A stretch of 64,000 bases of DNA from the NCBI GenBank assembly GCA_963693315.1, contig OY856188.1:269695114-269759113 (forward strand), written 5' to 3'. The notes beneath the pieces were generated by a model. The model saw only the letters and a program-made list of their open reading frames with translations. It did no database searches and was not told where the DNA came from. The position numbers and the translations under genes were made by a program. Position 1 is the first letter of the stretch. Each line of letters begins with the position of its first letter. Below are positions 1 to 11,526 of the stretch, in pieces. The DNA comes from Diogma glabrata (Eukaryota; Arthropoda; Insecta; Diptera; Cylindrotomidae).

Positions 1-479
1 TGAAGAAATTTTTTTAAAAATCATATGGAGACGATTAATTATAGAAATTTGAAGAGATCTCATCCTCATTCATGCTAACTTATATGAGTTTTATACATAT
101 TATTTTATACTATTATTACGAATATGTTTATGTTTTATTAAAACTTTATAAATGGAATTTAACTGGATCGTAGTGAATTTCATTTTTTAGAAAGCTTGAA
201 GTTGAAAAAAACCTTTAATATTTGAAACACTTCTCCTATAACTATAGAAGCTCACACTGCTTAAGATATATCCTAGTGATTTAAAATAATCTCGAAATCG
301 TCAGATATATTTTTTGCATGCCAGCATATGGCCGAGGTAAAATAACTAGAAAATGTCAAACGATCGTTTAGGCGAAATTCTCTACAATATCATTTTTCCA
401 TTTTCATTTTTGAAAAGTTTGCCAGGACACAGTATGGAAAAAAAAAGAAAAAAATATGGGCAGGAATAGACTGCAGAGG
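1..479. other. AT-rich DNA, no gene seen
   Basis: No coding similarity, tRNA shape or repeat shared with the rest of the window was seen here. It ends at the inverted-repeat element that begins at 480. Confidence 0.5.
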
Positions 480-719
480 CCCTATTCCCGAACACATAAA
501 TGTGAACTGTAACAATATTGTGAAGCTTATATTTCATCACATTCAACGGTAACAGTAACGATTTTACGAAAAACGAATTTCACAATATTGATAAAAATGA
601 ATTTATACGATATTGTGAAATTCTTTTTTCAGAAAATCGTTACTGTTACCGTTTAATGTAATGCAATATAAACAAACACAATATTGTCAAAATTGACATT
701 TATGTGTTCGAGATAAGGG
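480..719. repeat. Small inverted-repeat element (MITE-like, about 240 bp)
   Basis: The two ends are inverted copies: the left begins CCCTATTCCCGAACACAT and the reverse complement of the right end begins CCCTTATCTCGAACACAT. The match continues inward through an AACAATATTGT/GACAATATTGT block and a shared CGGTAACAGTAACGATTTT block to a centre near 595, so nearly the whole element can fold into one hairpin. There is no coding capacity. A target-site duplication is not clear, so the superfamily is not assigned. Confidence 0.75.
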
Positions 720-2004
720 ACAGGGGTCAGATACTGGCGTTCTGTCCATTTAACTCCTTTGAGTTATGAAAATTCTCAGGTTCTCAGACTAAAGTATTGA
801 ACTTTAAATCGGATACCACATATGAATTCGTTTTTTCTTAAAATGGCAAAAAAAAGCTTGACATTTCTAACTAGCCTAGAGTATCTGAATAGTACCTCTT
901 CACAAATGGTTCAACTGAACTTATCATATTTAAATGCAGATATGCAAGCTTTAACAAAGGTCATACTGCGATTTAAATTTAAAAAGTGGAGAAACTTAAG
1001 GCTCTAAAAATCACAAGTCTTTGTGGACCACTAGAAGCTTTAAGATAATCCAAAGACTATGGTGAAATATAGAAAGCCCTCTAAGAAATTAAACCAGCAT
1101 GGTAGCTATCTTCCAAATGAATTGCTCTACAGTACAATAGAGTAGTCACTCGAAAAAAATGGCTGGTCTGAAATTGATGAGTAACGATCTTCTAAAAGTA
1201 GTAAAAAACAATTTGTTTTCAGAACTATGGTGAAATTAGCTAAACTGTTCCAGAACTGTGGAAAATTGAATCACGACGGCCGTGAAACTTTGGTAATCGC
1301 TTGTTCATATAATTAAAAAAACTTATTCGTGATTTTTATTTTTTTTTCTAGTTTTGACACAGGCAGACTCTAATATTGTTAAGAATATAAGAGACATGAA
1401 TTGTGATCGAACGGGTTAACCGATTTTAATTATTTTTATTTTAAATTTTAAAAATTTATACAAATAATGTTTATTTCTTTGCTTGTTTAACGTTCTATAA
1501 TACCCCGAACGATTTTAATCAAACTTCAGTGGTTATAGGCCATTGCAAATATCTTAAAAAAAGGCAAAAAATAGAAAAAATTAGTAATAGCATGAAAACT
1601 GTTGGATAAGGAAAACAATATTAACCAAATGATGGGAAAAATAAATTAAAAGTGCTCCGAGTTATGAGAGTGAAATGGTGAGGGGCGGAAAATTATTTTT
1701 CACGATTTGCAGCGAAACTAGAGCTATCGAAAAAAAATTAAGTAAAAGTTGTTAATAATAAAGAGTTCTATAACTTTTGTCTAAACTATTTATCACATAA
1801 CCTAGCATTTTTCGTGAAAATAGAAAAACCGAGAAAAAAAGTTTTTTTCGTTTTAAATTTGTATCTCTCATGAAAAAATTTTCTATGCAAGTTGGTGGAA
1901 ACTTACCTTTTTATATCCCTAATACGCTGTAATTTTTTTGAATCTAAATATTTATTTTTACGTTTAATTTTAAAAGTTTAAAAAGTGACTTTATTTTCAC
2001 TCGA
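720..2004. other. AT-rich DNA, no gene seen
   Basis: Only short chance reading frames are present. I saw no transposon protein similarity and no repeat shared with other parts of the window. Confidence 0.45.
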
Positions 2005-2632
2005 ATAAATGACCATTTTTGACACACTTGACATTATTTTTTTGACAAACTTATAATGCCATAATTCTCTATAATAATAATAAAATTTCATTTCAAACAA
2101 ACAAACAATTTTATTTTTTTCCAAAAAATTTGGTAAAAAAATAAATAAAAATCTTTCTTTTGACACACTTGACAACATTTTTTTGACAAACTTATAATAC
2201 AAAAATCTAGTTTTTGATCTCACATACCAATCCCTACCATCAAGATTTCTTCAAATTTAATGTTCCTACTCGTAATCACTTAAAATGAACGTTCTTTAAG
2301 CCAAAAATATGAAAATTTGCTATTTTTGACACACATAATGATTTTTTTTAACACACTTCCGGTACAGTTATCGAACACAGCGTCCTTTCGGACCTGTCCC
2401 TTGAATATACCTATTTTCAGAAAAAAAATTTTTGAAATCCCTCCAGCGGTTTTCCCTGCAGCGTAGGTAATGACTGACGGCCGGCCGGCCGGCTGACTGA
2501 CATACATACTTTTTTTTTGCTTTTTTAGAATCAGTAGGTCCTAAAACGTCGAGAAATGCCAAAAAAGTAGGGGTAAGAATTTCACTTTGAGCTCATGAAT
2601 GTAATACTTAGGTCTTTCAGACCGAAGTAACA
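2005..2632. repeat. Duplicated repeat, copy 1 (partner at 4135-4886)
   Basis: This block is about 95% identical by eye to 4135-4886. It starts with two tandem units of about 150 bp, each carrying TTGACACACTTGACA and TTGACAAACTTATAAT, followed by a single-copy part with a GC-only stretch near 2478-2492 (CGGCCGGCCGGCCGGC) in otherwise AT-rich DNA. It ends with a small hairpin (GGTCT-TTC-AGACC) followed by GAAGTAA, where the match between copies stops. Reading frames in it are shared by both copies but resemble no known protein. The class is unknown; a hairpin near one end is compatible with, but does not prove, a Helitron/Helentron-type non-autonomous element. Confidence 0.75.
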
Positions 2633-2639
2633 CACAAAT

Positions 2640-3630
2640 CAAATATGACAAACACAATTTTTATTTTGCTTAAAAATACAACAAAATCTTTACTTATTAT
2701 ACCACACTTAAACTAAAAAATACAACTTATAAATCAAGAAAATGAGAAATAAGAAAATGAAAAATAAGAAAATAACAAATGATTACAATTTATTTCACTC
2801 TCTTTTAATATTTATTTATTGTTTATTTAGCGTGACGATGACTCGAATATATAAATTTTTTCCATACGAAGTCGCATAATGCGCCTAAAGGAGCTATCAC
2901 TTCAAAAATGGTACAACAATCACCAACAGAAAAAAAAAAATCAAAAAGAAAACAACAGCAAAAACTATAAGGAAACAGAATATCCTCAAAATATTCCTTT
3001 TAAAAACTGAAGAAAATATTGTGATGTCGTTAAAATCCCCTGAATATATTCTAAATTCTACTTCCTATTGTCGTCACACTGTGCTCAAAGATAATAGCAA
3101 TAACCTTAAACTATACTACACTATCGATAAATTTAAATACCGTAAATTGTCCGCAGCCTTAAACTGTGTTTAAAACAATTTTTTGTGATCAATATGTCAA
3201 CTCATTTTGAAAGTGAAACATATACAAATAGTGGTTCTTATTTTCCTTATTTTATTTCACGGGAATGAAATTAAGAGCAGTAGAAGAATTATAAAAATTA
3301 TATTCTAATTATCTGGACTTAAAACATCGCTTATGATTCACTCGCCTTAGGAAGCAAAACAAGCTTTCAAAACTTTGGTACTTTTTCAAATCATTTGTTT
3401 TTTAAAAATTAAAAATATGGAAGGGCTGAAATCTCACAGCTCTGAGATATCAAGACTTCGGTCTGGGTTAAGGATTTTGATATAGTTTTCGGCAAAAAAC
3501 TTTTATGAGGACATAGTTTTTAGTTTTGGACAGCGATTTATATCAAACATAACTCTTTGTTAAAGTACAAGTATTTTTTATCTGTTTAAAAATTTATTAC
3601 AAAACTAACACGAAACATCAATACGTTGCC
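2640..3630. other. AT-rich DNA, no gene seen
   Basis: No coding signal or repeat shared with the rest of the window was recognised between repeat copy 1 and the tandem array that starts near 3635. Confidence 0.45.
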
Positions 3631-3634
3631 GGAA

Positions 3635-4055
3635 AATTATAATCAAAATTCCAAAAATATTGTTAAATTAAATAAAATCAAACTTTTTCAAAATTCCAAA
3701 AATATTCGAAAAATTAGAATAAAATCAAATATTTAAATTTTTTCTAAATTCCAATAATATTTCAAAAATTCTTAAAAATTCAAACTTTTTCCAAAATTCT
3801 AAAAATATTGCAAAAATTATTACAAAATCAAAAATTGAAACTTTTTTCAAAATTCCAAAAATTATAATAATATCAAAACTTAAAAATTTTTCAAAATTCT
3901 AAAAATATTTCAAAAATTCTTACACAATCAAAAATTAAAACTTTTGCCGAAATTCTAAAAATATTGCAAAAATTATTACAAAATCAAAAATACAAACTTT
4001 TCAAAATTCCAAAAATATTTCAAAAACTATAACAAATTCAAAAATTGCCATGTCC
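3635..4055. repeat. Tandem array, about 57-bp unit, about 7 copies
   Basis: Degenerate tandem units each contain an AAAATTCCAAAAATATT-like block followed by AAAAATTATTACAAAATCAAA and a run of AAACTTTTTC. The spacing between successive AATTC(C/T)AAAAATATT blocks is roughly 57 bp. It lies directly before repeat copy 2. Confidence 0.7.
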
Positions 4056-4134
4056 AATTTCATTTTAAATTACATTTACGTCATAAAAACAGCTACATTT
4101 TTTTTTCCAAAAAATTGGCTAAAAATAAATGAAA

Positions 4135-4886
4135 TCGTTTTTTGACACACTTGACATTATTTTTTGACAAACTTATAATGCCATAATTCTCTATAATAAT
4201 AATTAAATATCATGCCATACAAACTATAAATTTTATTTTTTTCTAAAAAAATTGGGTAAAAAACTAAATAAAAATCTTTTGACACACTTGACAACATTTT
4301 TTTGACAAACTTATAATGCCATAATTCTCAATAATAATAATAAAATTTCATTTCAAACAAACCATTTTGTTTTTTCCAAAAAATTGGGTAAAAAAATAAA
4401 TAAAAATCTTTCTTTTGACACACTTGACAACATTTTTTTGACAAACTTATAATGCAATAATCTAGTTTTTGATCTCACATACCAATCCCTACCATCAAGA
4501 TTCCTCCAAATTTAATGTTCCTACTCGTAATCACTTAAAATGAACGTTTTTTAAGCCAAAAATATGAAAATTTGCTATTTTTGACACACATAATGATTTT
4601 TTGAACACACTTACGGTACAGTTATCGAACACAGCGTCCTTTCGGACCTGTCCCTTGACTATACCTATTTTTAAAAAAAAAAATTTTTGAAATCCCTCCA
4701 GCGGTTTTCCCTGCAGCGTAGGTAATGACGGCGGACGGCCGGCCGGCAGACAGGCATACATTTTTTTTTTTTGCTTTTTTAGAATCAGGAGGTCCTAAAA
4801 CGTCGTGAAATGTCAAAAAAAGTGGGGGTAAGAATTTGACTTTGAGCTCATGAATGTAATACTTAGGTTTTCAGACCGAAGTAATA
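4135..4886. repeat. Duplicated repeat, copy 2 (partner at 2005-2632)
   Basis: This is the second copy of the repeat described at 2005-2632. It carries three rather than two of the roughly 150-bp tandem units, then the same single-copy part, GC-only stretch (near 4729-4746) and terminal GGTTTTCAGACC-type hairpin followed by GAAGTAA. A further fragment of its distal end (the AAACGTCGAGAAATGCC block) occurs at 7745-7808 and resumes at 9617-9633, split by a foldback element. Confidence 0.75.
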
Positions 4887-4889
4887 TAT

Positions 4890-5340
4890 AAACAAAATGT
4901 TTTCTTTCCATCTCCCTTTTATACTAAAGAACAAAAAATATAACTTTTGTTCACTACAATGATCATTAAAAACCAGTCATTTAAAAAGATAACTGTATAA
5001 TAATATAAATGAATAAAATAAAATAAAAATATAAAAACACATTGAGGTCCAATAATCAAGACTTCCCATCATTTGTCAACAAAGGAAATGAAATTATGGA
5101 AAATAATGATGGAAAAACCATTATTTTATTATTTTTACCACTGCCTACCTAAAAAATAATTAATTCTCTTGTTATTATCGATATGATAATAATTTGAACG
5201 AAACGGAAAAGGACAGTAGCCATAACTTTAAAAAACTACATTATCGATCAATTTTTTAAAATTCGTAAAAAGAAATTTTTATGAATTCTTGAACAATAGT
5301 TTTAATACTATTTAAAAAAAATTAAAAAAAACAATTACAT
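4890..5340. other. AT-rich DNA, no gene seen
   Basis: No coding or repeat feature was recognised in this interval. Confidence 0.4.
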
Positions 5341-5344
5341 TTTT

Positions 5345-5412
5345 ACATTTTTACCACTCCAGGAATTGAACTCTCGACCTATCGCACCTCAGCCGACCGC
5401 GATATCCATATT
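5345..5412 (-). repeat. tRNA-derived (SINE-like) sequence
   Basis: On the minus strand the sequence has a GTCGGCTGAGGTGCGAT block resembling a Pol III A box region, followed by GAGAGTTCAATTCCTGG, resembling a T arm with a B box (GGTTCRANTCC with one difference). Paired acceptor stems are not convincing, so this is more likely a SINE head or tRNA relic than a functional tRNA gene. Confidence 0.35.
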
Positions 5413-5936
5413 GCAATTTGAAACGTTACGACCGGATAGAGGAATTTTATATTTAAAAATATATGCTCGAATATATAAATTTTTTTCCCATGCAAAATCG
5501 CCCTCATGCCTAAAGTTTTCACTTAGAAAATTGTTCGAAAAAATAATGAAAAATTAGAATTGTTAGTCCGACTGAAAGTCTTTTAGGCTGGGAGGCAGCG
5601 TTGCAAATGAAAAAGTCATTTGATGCCGGTTGGTTTTATTTATTATAATAAATTAACTCCAGCTGATGATAAATCTGGCGAACAGCTGCTAAAGTAGTGA
5701 GGCGTGTGGTTGTGGGGGAGTTTTAAACTCAAAAAGAAACAAATTCCAAAAGTAATTTGATGCCGCTTCAATATTTGTATGATGCCATAACAATTTAAAA
5801 AAAATCAGCTGATTGGTGGATGGGGGATCATAGGTCAGCTCCTTGTATACAATATACATCTGTATGTTGTAAATACAGATGTACATTGCAAATATACATC
5901 TGTGTAATGCAATATAGTCAAGACCTTCCTGTATAG

Positions 5937-6245
5937 GATCTTGATGAAACTATGGCAAATGATCCAGGATCCCTTGAAAATGAAAAATCTGAATTCATTT
6001 TAAATTTAGACAAAATGGCGGGAAGTCTCCCGAACACCTCTAAGTTTAAATCTCCAATAACTTCTAATCCCGGCTCATGATCTTATGGAAACTTGGTATA
6101 TAAGGCTTTAGTCCTGTTTCCAATATTTCTGCATACCTTGACACTTCCGGTTAAAAAGTTTTTTTCAAGTGTTTATCCCTACTGTAGCCTACAATTACCG
6201 ATCGATTTTCATGAAACGTTGGTAAAAGCTTTCAAGAAACATGAG
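5937..6245. repeat. Dispersed repeat, copy 1 (partner at 42614-42920)
   Basis: About 305 bp match 42614-42920 in the same orientation with many substitutions and small indels. Shared blocks include GACAAAATGGCGGG, CACCTCTAAGTTTAAATCT, CCAATATTTCTGCATACC and TACTGTAGCCTACAATTACC. No coding similarity was seen. This is an old interspersed repeat of unknown class. Confidence 0.75.
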
Positions 6246-6558
6246 AAATATGTGATCAGCTTTTGGAGAACATTGGATAAAGGGTTGGGGGGTCCACCAC
6301 ACAACAGGTGGTTTTTCCATCATGTTTTTTCCACCATGTTTTTTAGTTCATAGGACCAGGTGGAAAATATCAAGTTGTTTCAGATTAAATTTCGTTTTTT
6401 AACAAAAATCGTAATTATTTGGGAGAAATTTCTTGAGTAATTTTTTGTGTGATTCCAGACTTCTGAATAACAGCAACAATTGGTAAATAAGTTTGAATTT
6501 TTGATTTTGTTATAATTTTTCCAATATTTTTTGAATTTAAAAGTAATAATTTTTATTG
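6246..6558. other. No gene seen
   Basis: No feature was recognised between the dispersed repeat and the foldback element. Confidence 0.4.
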
Positions 6559-7554
6559 TATGCCAGTTTTCGCCTACAGATGGAAGAAAATAGCAAATAG
6601 TTCGAAAATTTAATTTTAAACATTATTATAGTTTTTGTAAATTATGAAAAGTTTATTTTGTTTTATTTGTTAGAAATATTGAAAATACAATTAATATAAT
6701 GATTAGTAGTAGTGGTTGGTTTCATCGATGATGTAGATGGCAGATTCATGTGGAAAACTGATGTATTGTTTAAAGGATTGAATATTTGAGATTGGATTTG
6801 ATTTACTGTTTCTGCTGTGGCTTCGGTTTCTGTGTTTATTACCTCTTTTAATTTTAATATTTTTGGAAATGTACAAAGCAAGTAGTTGGAATTAACAAAT
6901 TCACGAACGTTGAAAAAAAAATTAGTTTATATCTGAATTTGCCAAATCTCAAACTGTATACGGATCCTACATTGAGAAGATCTTCCACTACTGTTCTGGC
7001 AGATGCAGTAGCTGATTTATTTGAAATTCAAAAACATAGTGGATGTAAATCCTGCACTGTGACTGAACAGTATATAGATGATTCCATAAATAATAAAATA
7101 AAAAGAGGTAATAGAATATTTCAATCCCTTGAAAATACTGCGATATTGACAGAAGCAAACACAGAAATCGAAACAACAACCTAAACAGTAAATCAAATCC
7201 AATCTCAAATATTCAATCCAAATACTCAAAAAATTTAATCCCTTTAAAATACAGCGATATTGACAGAAATAAACACAGAAACCGAAACAACAAAAGAAAC
7301 AGTAAATCAAATCAAATCTCAAATATTCAATCCTTTAAACAATACATCAGTTTCCACATGAATCTGCCATCTACATCATCGATAAAACCAACCACTACTA
7401 CTAATCATTATATTAATTGTATTTTCAATATTTCTAACAAATAAAACAAAATAAACTTTTTATAATTTACAAAAACTTTAATAATGTTTAAAATTAAATT
7501 TATATTTTCGAACTATTTGCTATTGTCTTCCATCTGTAGGCGAACACCGGCATA
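6559..7554. repeat. Long inverted-repeat (foldback) element, 996 bp
   Basis: The left arm 6559-6842 and right arm 7268-7554 are inverted copies of about 285 bp with roughly 95% identity by eye. Both begin TATGCC(A/G)GT followed by TTCGCCTACAGATGG when read inward. The 425-bp spacer contains part of a tandem unit: about 105 bp at 7117-7221 recurs at 7232-7333 (CGATATTGACAGAA, AACACAGAAA, CAGTAAATCAAATC). The reading frames across it come from the repeat and resemble no known family. It is a typical foldback or long-TIR non-autonomous DNA element. A target duplication is not evident. Confidence 0.85.
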
Positions 7555-7744
7555 AAGTAAAAAAAATATTTTACACTGTTAACAATTATATATAAATACA
7601 ATATCGTTTTTTGGTTTACACTGTCAAAATTAGCTGTGTCGTCTTGTAAGTTTTTAGTAGTTGTAAATATTATCATTTATATTTACAAGCGTAGAAAAAA
7701 ACGCATTTTCTACGCATGGTAAAAACCTTTTTGTCAAACGTTTT

Positions 7745-7808
7745 TTGTAAAACGTCGAGAAATGCCAAAAAAATTGGGTGTTAAAACTTCATTTTTGGCT
7801 TATGATAC
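7745..7808. repeat. Fragment of the 2.0/4.1-kb repeat, split by a foldback element
   Basis: AAAACGTCGAGAAATGCC and the following bases match 2537-2600. The match stops at ATACTTA and resumes at 9617 with GTCTTTCAGACCGAAGTAA, so the 7809-9616 element was inserted into an existing copy. Confidence 0.7.
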
Positions 7809-9616
7809 TTAACTATCGTTTTTTTTAAGAGTCGGGTAGAAATCGTGGTTTTTGGAAATTCTCTTGACTCGATTTTGTGATTTTAGTATCAGTCGATCGG
7901 GCTTGGCCGTCTCCCGAAAACTTTATGAGATTGGGGTGGTAGGATAGTCATAACCGAGTATGCTGAGTTCAATGGTGATGGTAAAAATGTTGACCGGACT
8001 CAGGGTAGTTCAATAAGGGATGGGGGTTGGGGGCCGGTTATAAAAAATATCGAAATTATCGTCATCATTTTCAATTTTAACATAATCGAGGATGCTGCGT
8101 TCAATTTTGATAATAAAAATTGGGGCCGGACTCAGGGTAGTCCAATAATAGGTGAGGGTTGGGGGGGTCGGTTACACAAAGTATCGAAATTATTGTCATT
8201 ATTATCGATTTTTACATAATCGAGGATGCTGAGTGCAAAGGTGATGGTAAAAATGTTGACCGGACTCAGGGTAGTTCAATATGGGTTGAGGGTTGGGGGT
8301 CTGGTCATGAATAGTATCTAAATTATCGTTATTATTTCAATTTTAACATAATCAAAGATGCTGAGTTTTATGGTGATGATCGGTCACCATGACCGATTTT
8401 ATTGTGTATAATGTGATGATTGTGAATAATGATTGTGTATAATGTATATTTGAACATTTCCTTATTCTCCATCCCATCCTCCAACTTCTGATTTCGCTCC
8501 TATGGTTGTTTAATTGCATATTTCAAGACCACCATTGGATTCAGTATCCTCGATTCATAGAAAAACTAATATTTATTATGTATATTTGAACATTTCCCTT
8601 ATTTTAGACCCAAATTCATATCCTCTAGTTTCTTGCCTGAACCCCAAATACTAATTTCAGCATCACAATTGCATTCAGTACCCTCAATTTATTCAAAATC
8701 GGTACCCGTAATATATTTTTGGCTTTCAGCCTAAACTCCAACCCTTTAGTGACACCCTTATGCTTTTGATCCTAATTTAAACATCACTTTTGGATTCAGC
8801 GTCCTCAAGTATGTTGAAATCAATAACAATGACGATAATTTTGATACTATTCATGACCAGACCCCAACCCACACCCCTTATTGAACTAACCTGAGTCCGG
8901 ACAACATTTTTACCATCACCTTTGAACTCAGCATCTTCGATTATGTAAAAATCGATAATAATGACAATAATTTCGATACTTTGTATAACCGTGCCCCCCA
9001 ACCCTCACCTATTATTGGACTATCCTGAGTCCGACCCCAGTTTTTATTATGACGATAATTTCAATATTTTTTATAACCGACCCCCCTACCTCCACCCCTT
9101 CTTGGACTACCCCGAGTCCGGCCCCCATTTTTATCATCATCATTGAACTCAGCATCCCTGATTGTATTAAAATCGACACCAAACATGACATGCAGAAAAA
9201 TTTTTATTTTTACGATAATGGTACCACCACTTTGGGAGTAAAAATGGTTATGTCACCGATCATGGGGTAATATGGAAGATTGTATTTGTTATGGAATTCT
9301 GGTTCTAACGATACCCCACATGACATATTTTACTCGTTTAATGTGTCAACCCCACCCACGGGGTCGGTTGAGGATTGGTGTGCAAGCCAGCTTTTGGACT
9401 CAAAAGTTGCGCTGGTCTGAATAAAAGATAGCGGTGCCATTAAATTTTTTTTATCTCTTCCCATTTATTTTATATAGATTTTTATATGCTAAAACTTAAA
9501 GAGGGTGAAAAGGGGTGGGGTGGGTTCTACCACCCCAATCTCATAAAGTTTTCGGGATACCAAATTTGTAAAAAAAAAGTTGAAAATTTCCACGACTGCC
9601 CGTTTCTTAAAAAAAC
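7809..9616. mobile_element. 1.8-kb foldback element with tandem repeats in both arms
   Basis: TTAA lies at 7809-7812 and 9613-9616. The sequence just inside is an inverted repeat: CTATCGTTTTTTTTAAG on the left against the complement of CTTAAAAAAACGATAG on the right, followed by matching CCCGAAAACTTTATGAGAT blocks (near 7914 and 9538). The left arm holds three direct units of about 150 bp (CGGACTCAGGGTAGT, GAGGGTTGGGGG, ATCGA/GGATGCTGAG), and the right arm holds the same units inverted (8790-9165). The 8380-8790 centre is single-copy. There is no transposase. A TTAA target is the piggyBac preference, but the termini do not look like canonical piggyBac ends, so the class stays open. Confidence 0.8.
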
Positions 9617-9689
9617 GATAGTTAAGTCTTTCAGACCGAAGTAAAATGTGAAAATATTGAAAGTTAATAAAATCAAAAAGCTTCTCATA

Positions 9690-9845
9690 CTTCTCAGAGT
9701 TAGTTTTTCATTGATTCGCTGTTTTTATAAAAAAACATCGATTCATGGAACAGAAAAATTCTTTGAAAAAACATAGAATATATTCGATGTATCGTGTGTA
9801 AACATCGAGTGAATTCCAAACATCGATGTTTAGTGAATATCCCTA
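9690..9845 (-). mobile_element. hAT-like terminal fragment
   Basis: Read on the minus strand from 9845, the sequence GGGATATTCACTAAACATCG and the following 150 bp match 42273-42430, where the same end precedes a hAT transposase fragment. CAGGGATA-type ends are usual for hAT elements. Only the terminus is present here. Confidence 0.6.
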
Positions 9846-9860
9846 GATAAAACTAAACAT

Positions 9861-10520
9861 ATGAATGTTTCAAGAGAGGCTAAGAAGAAAGATTTGATGT
9901 TCGGCGATGAACGAATTGAGGGAGTTGAATCTTTTAAATATTTGGGATCAATGCTTGACTCAAACAACAGCATACGTACAGATATAAAAGCTCGAAACGC
10001 TGCAGGTAATCGAACTTTCTACTCAATTAAACCTCTTCTTGGATCACCGTATGTATCAACTAATACCAAACTCAAGTTATACAAGACGTTGATTAGACCG
10101 TTGATTAGACCGGACCCTTACATAAGAAGACGAATCCCACTTATATGTATTTGAACGTAGGATCCTACGCTATATTTTTGGTCCACTTAAAACAGATGAT
10201 GGAGACTATACAGAACACGAAATAACTTTGAGATCAGAGACCTTCTAGAGGGTCCAGATAAAATAGGTTGTATCCGTTCTAGTAAGATTGCTTGGTTTGG
10301 GCATGTTCTACGAGCCGATTCATAGTCTTGAATGATTTTAAAAATATACGTTAGTACCCCAGACATTGGGCGACCACGAGGTAGTCCACGACTACAATGG
10401 GAGACGGACGTAATACACGACCTTAAAAAATTTCTGCCACGTAATTATGTCGCTGTTGCGAATTACCGTGGTGAATATTCGAATCTGATCAGCTTGGCAA
10501 CGCTCCTATATTGAGCATGA
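9861..10520 (+). pseudogene. LINE reverse transcriptase, 3' end fragment
   Basis: This is the degraded C-terminal end of a non-LTR retrotransposon reverse transcriptase, acting in target-primed reverse transcription when intact. The first part (9861-10154) has the KYLGS motif of the thumb region, then the family's KLYKTLIRP block. The next part, in shifted frames, contains ERRILRYIFGP. The last part (10332-10514) has GRPRGSPRLQWETDV, matching the arginine-rich RPRGRP..RW tail, then a YRGEY tail. Several frameshifts and stops separate these pieces. The pattern matches RTs paired with the endonuclease type found at 12800-13620, but that fragment is on the other strand, so they are separate or rearranged copies. 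The catalytic RT core is absent. Confidence 0.75.
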
Positions 10521-11526
10521 ATGCCACAAAAAAAAATAAAATAGTCTGGGTGGTATCACTGACTGAATAGAGTTCATGGAGTTCATTGAGGTTCACATTA
10601 ACCCCGCATAGAATAAATCCATCTGAAGAGAAAAATAAAAGCTTTGATAAATTTTCGAACTTCACAAACACCTAATGCGGTACAGATTTTTCTTAAATCA
10701 AGTAATATTTGTTGGATGTTTAATACCAAATCTACTTTAACAAGATCATCCGTTTGAGTGGTCAAAGAAATACGAAATATGCTGAAAGAAAATTTTGGGT
10801 ATCCTTGGAATTAAAATTAGTCAAAAAAAGACAAGTATCCATATAATATTGTACAGCTGGTCTAGAAATCGTCCATTATTGACGACCAGTAATGCGACAA
10901 GGGCCGAGTACTTGCAACCATGACTGCACAACTAACATAATTTTACTGTATGATAACTTGAACAGTAAATAGTTGTCATTCTTGGTACAGGAAAAAAACA
11001 ATGGTGTATATAAGGTTGAATAGATACCCAAGTAACGGACCAATAATGATGACCAGAGTTGCATCAATGGAAACCATGACTGGACCATTACACAAAATAT
11101 AAAATACAATCATATGTAAATTTAAATAAATTAAATACAAAATAATTTAAATAAAATGAAATTTATAACTTATACCAACCATATCTAATATTACCATATT
11201 CTTTCAGCCGAGAAGCGATAACTAGTAGGTGAACTTTTTCAAATTATATATTTCTATAATTGATATTGTGAAATAAATAAATTAATATTACAACATTTTG
11301 ACTAGGAAGTATAACAATTCTTTTTTATCATTTTCTAAATAGAATGACAGGGATAGCCTTTGAGGTTAAGGGCTTGTAAACATTGAGCAAGGAAAGAATG
11401 TTTACAAAAAATTTCAAATTAACGTAAAACATGGTTTTTTGTTGGAACTAATGAAGTGGTTAAGTGATGTAAGGGTAGATAGTTATACTACTGAAAAAAA
11501 TTATAATACAGTAATACTTTTATATT
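10521..11526. other. No gene seen; weak direct repeat
   Basis: No coding similarity was seen. Two related segments around 10880-10930 and 11046-11090 share GACCAG, CCATGACTG and nearby bases, which may be an old tandem duplication. Confidence 0.3.

Noticed and set aside
2478..2492. CGGCCGGCCGGCCGGC as a regulatory palindrome
   Set aside because: It belongs to the duplicated repeat and recurs, altered, at the same place in the second copy, so it is part of that element and not a host control site.
2280..4816. Minus-strand frames of 64-76 codons with similar products at 2.3 and 4.6 kb
   Set aside because: They are similar because the DNA is duplicated. They overlap in two frames, lack start context and match no known protein.
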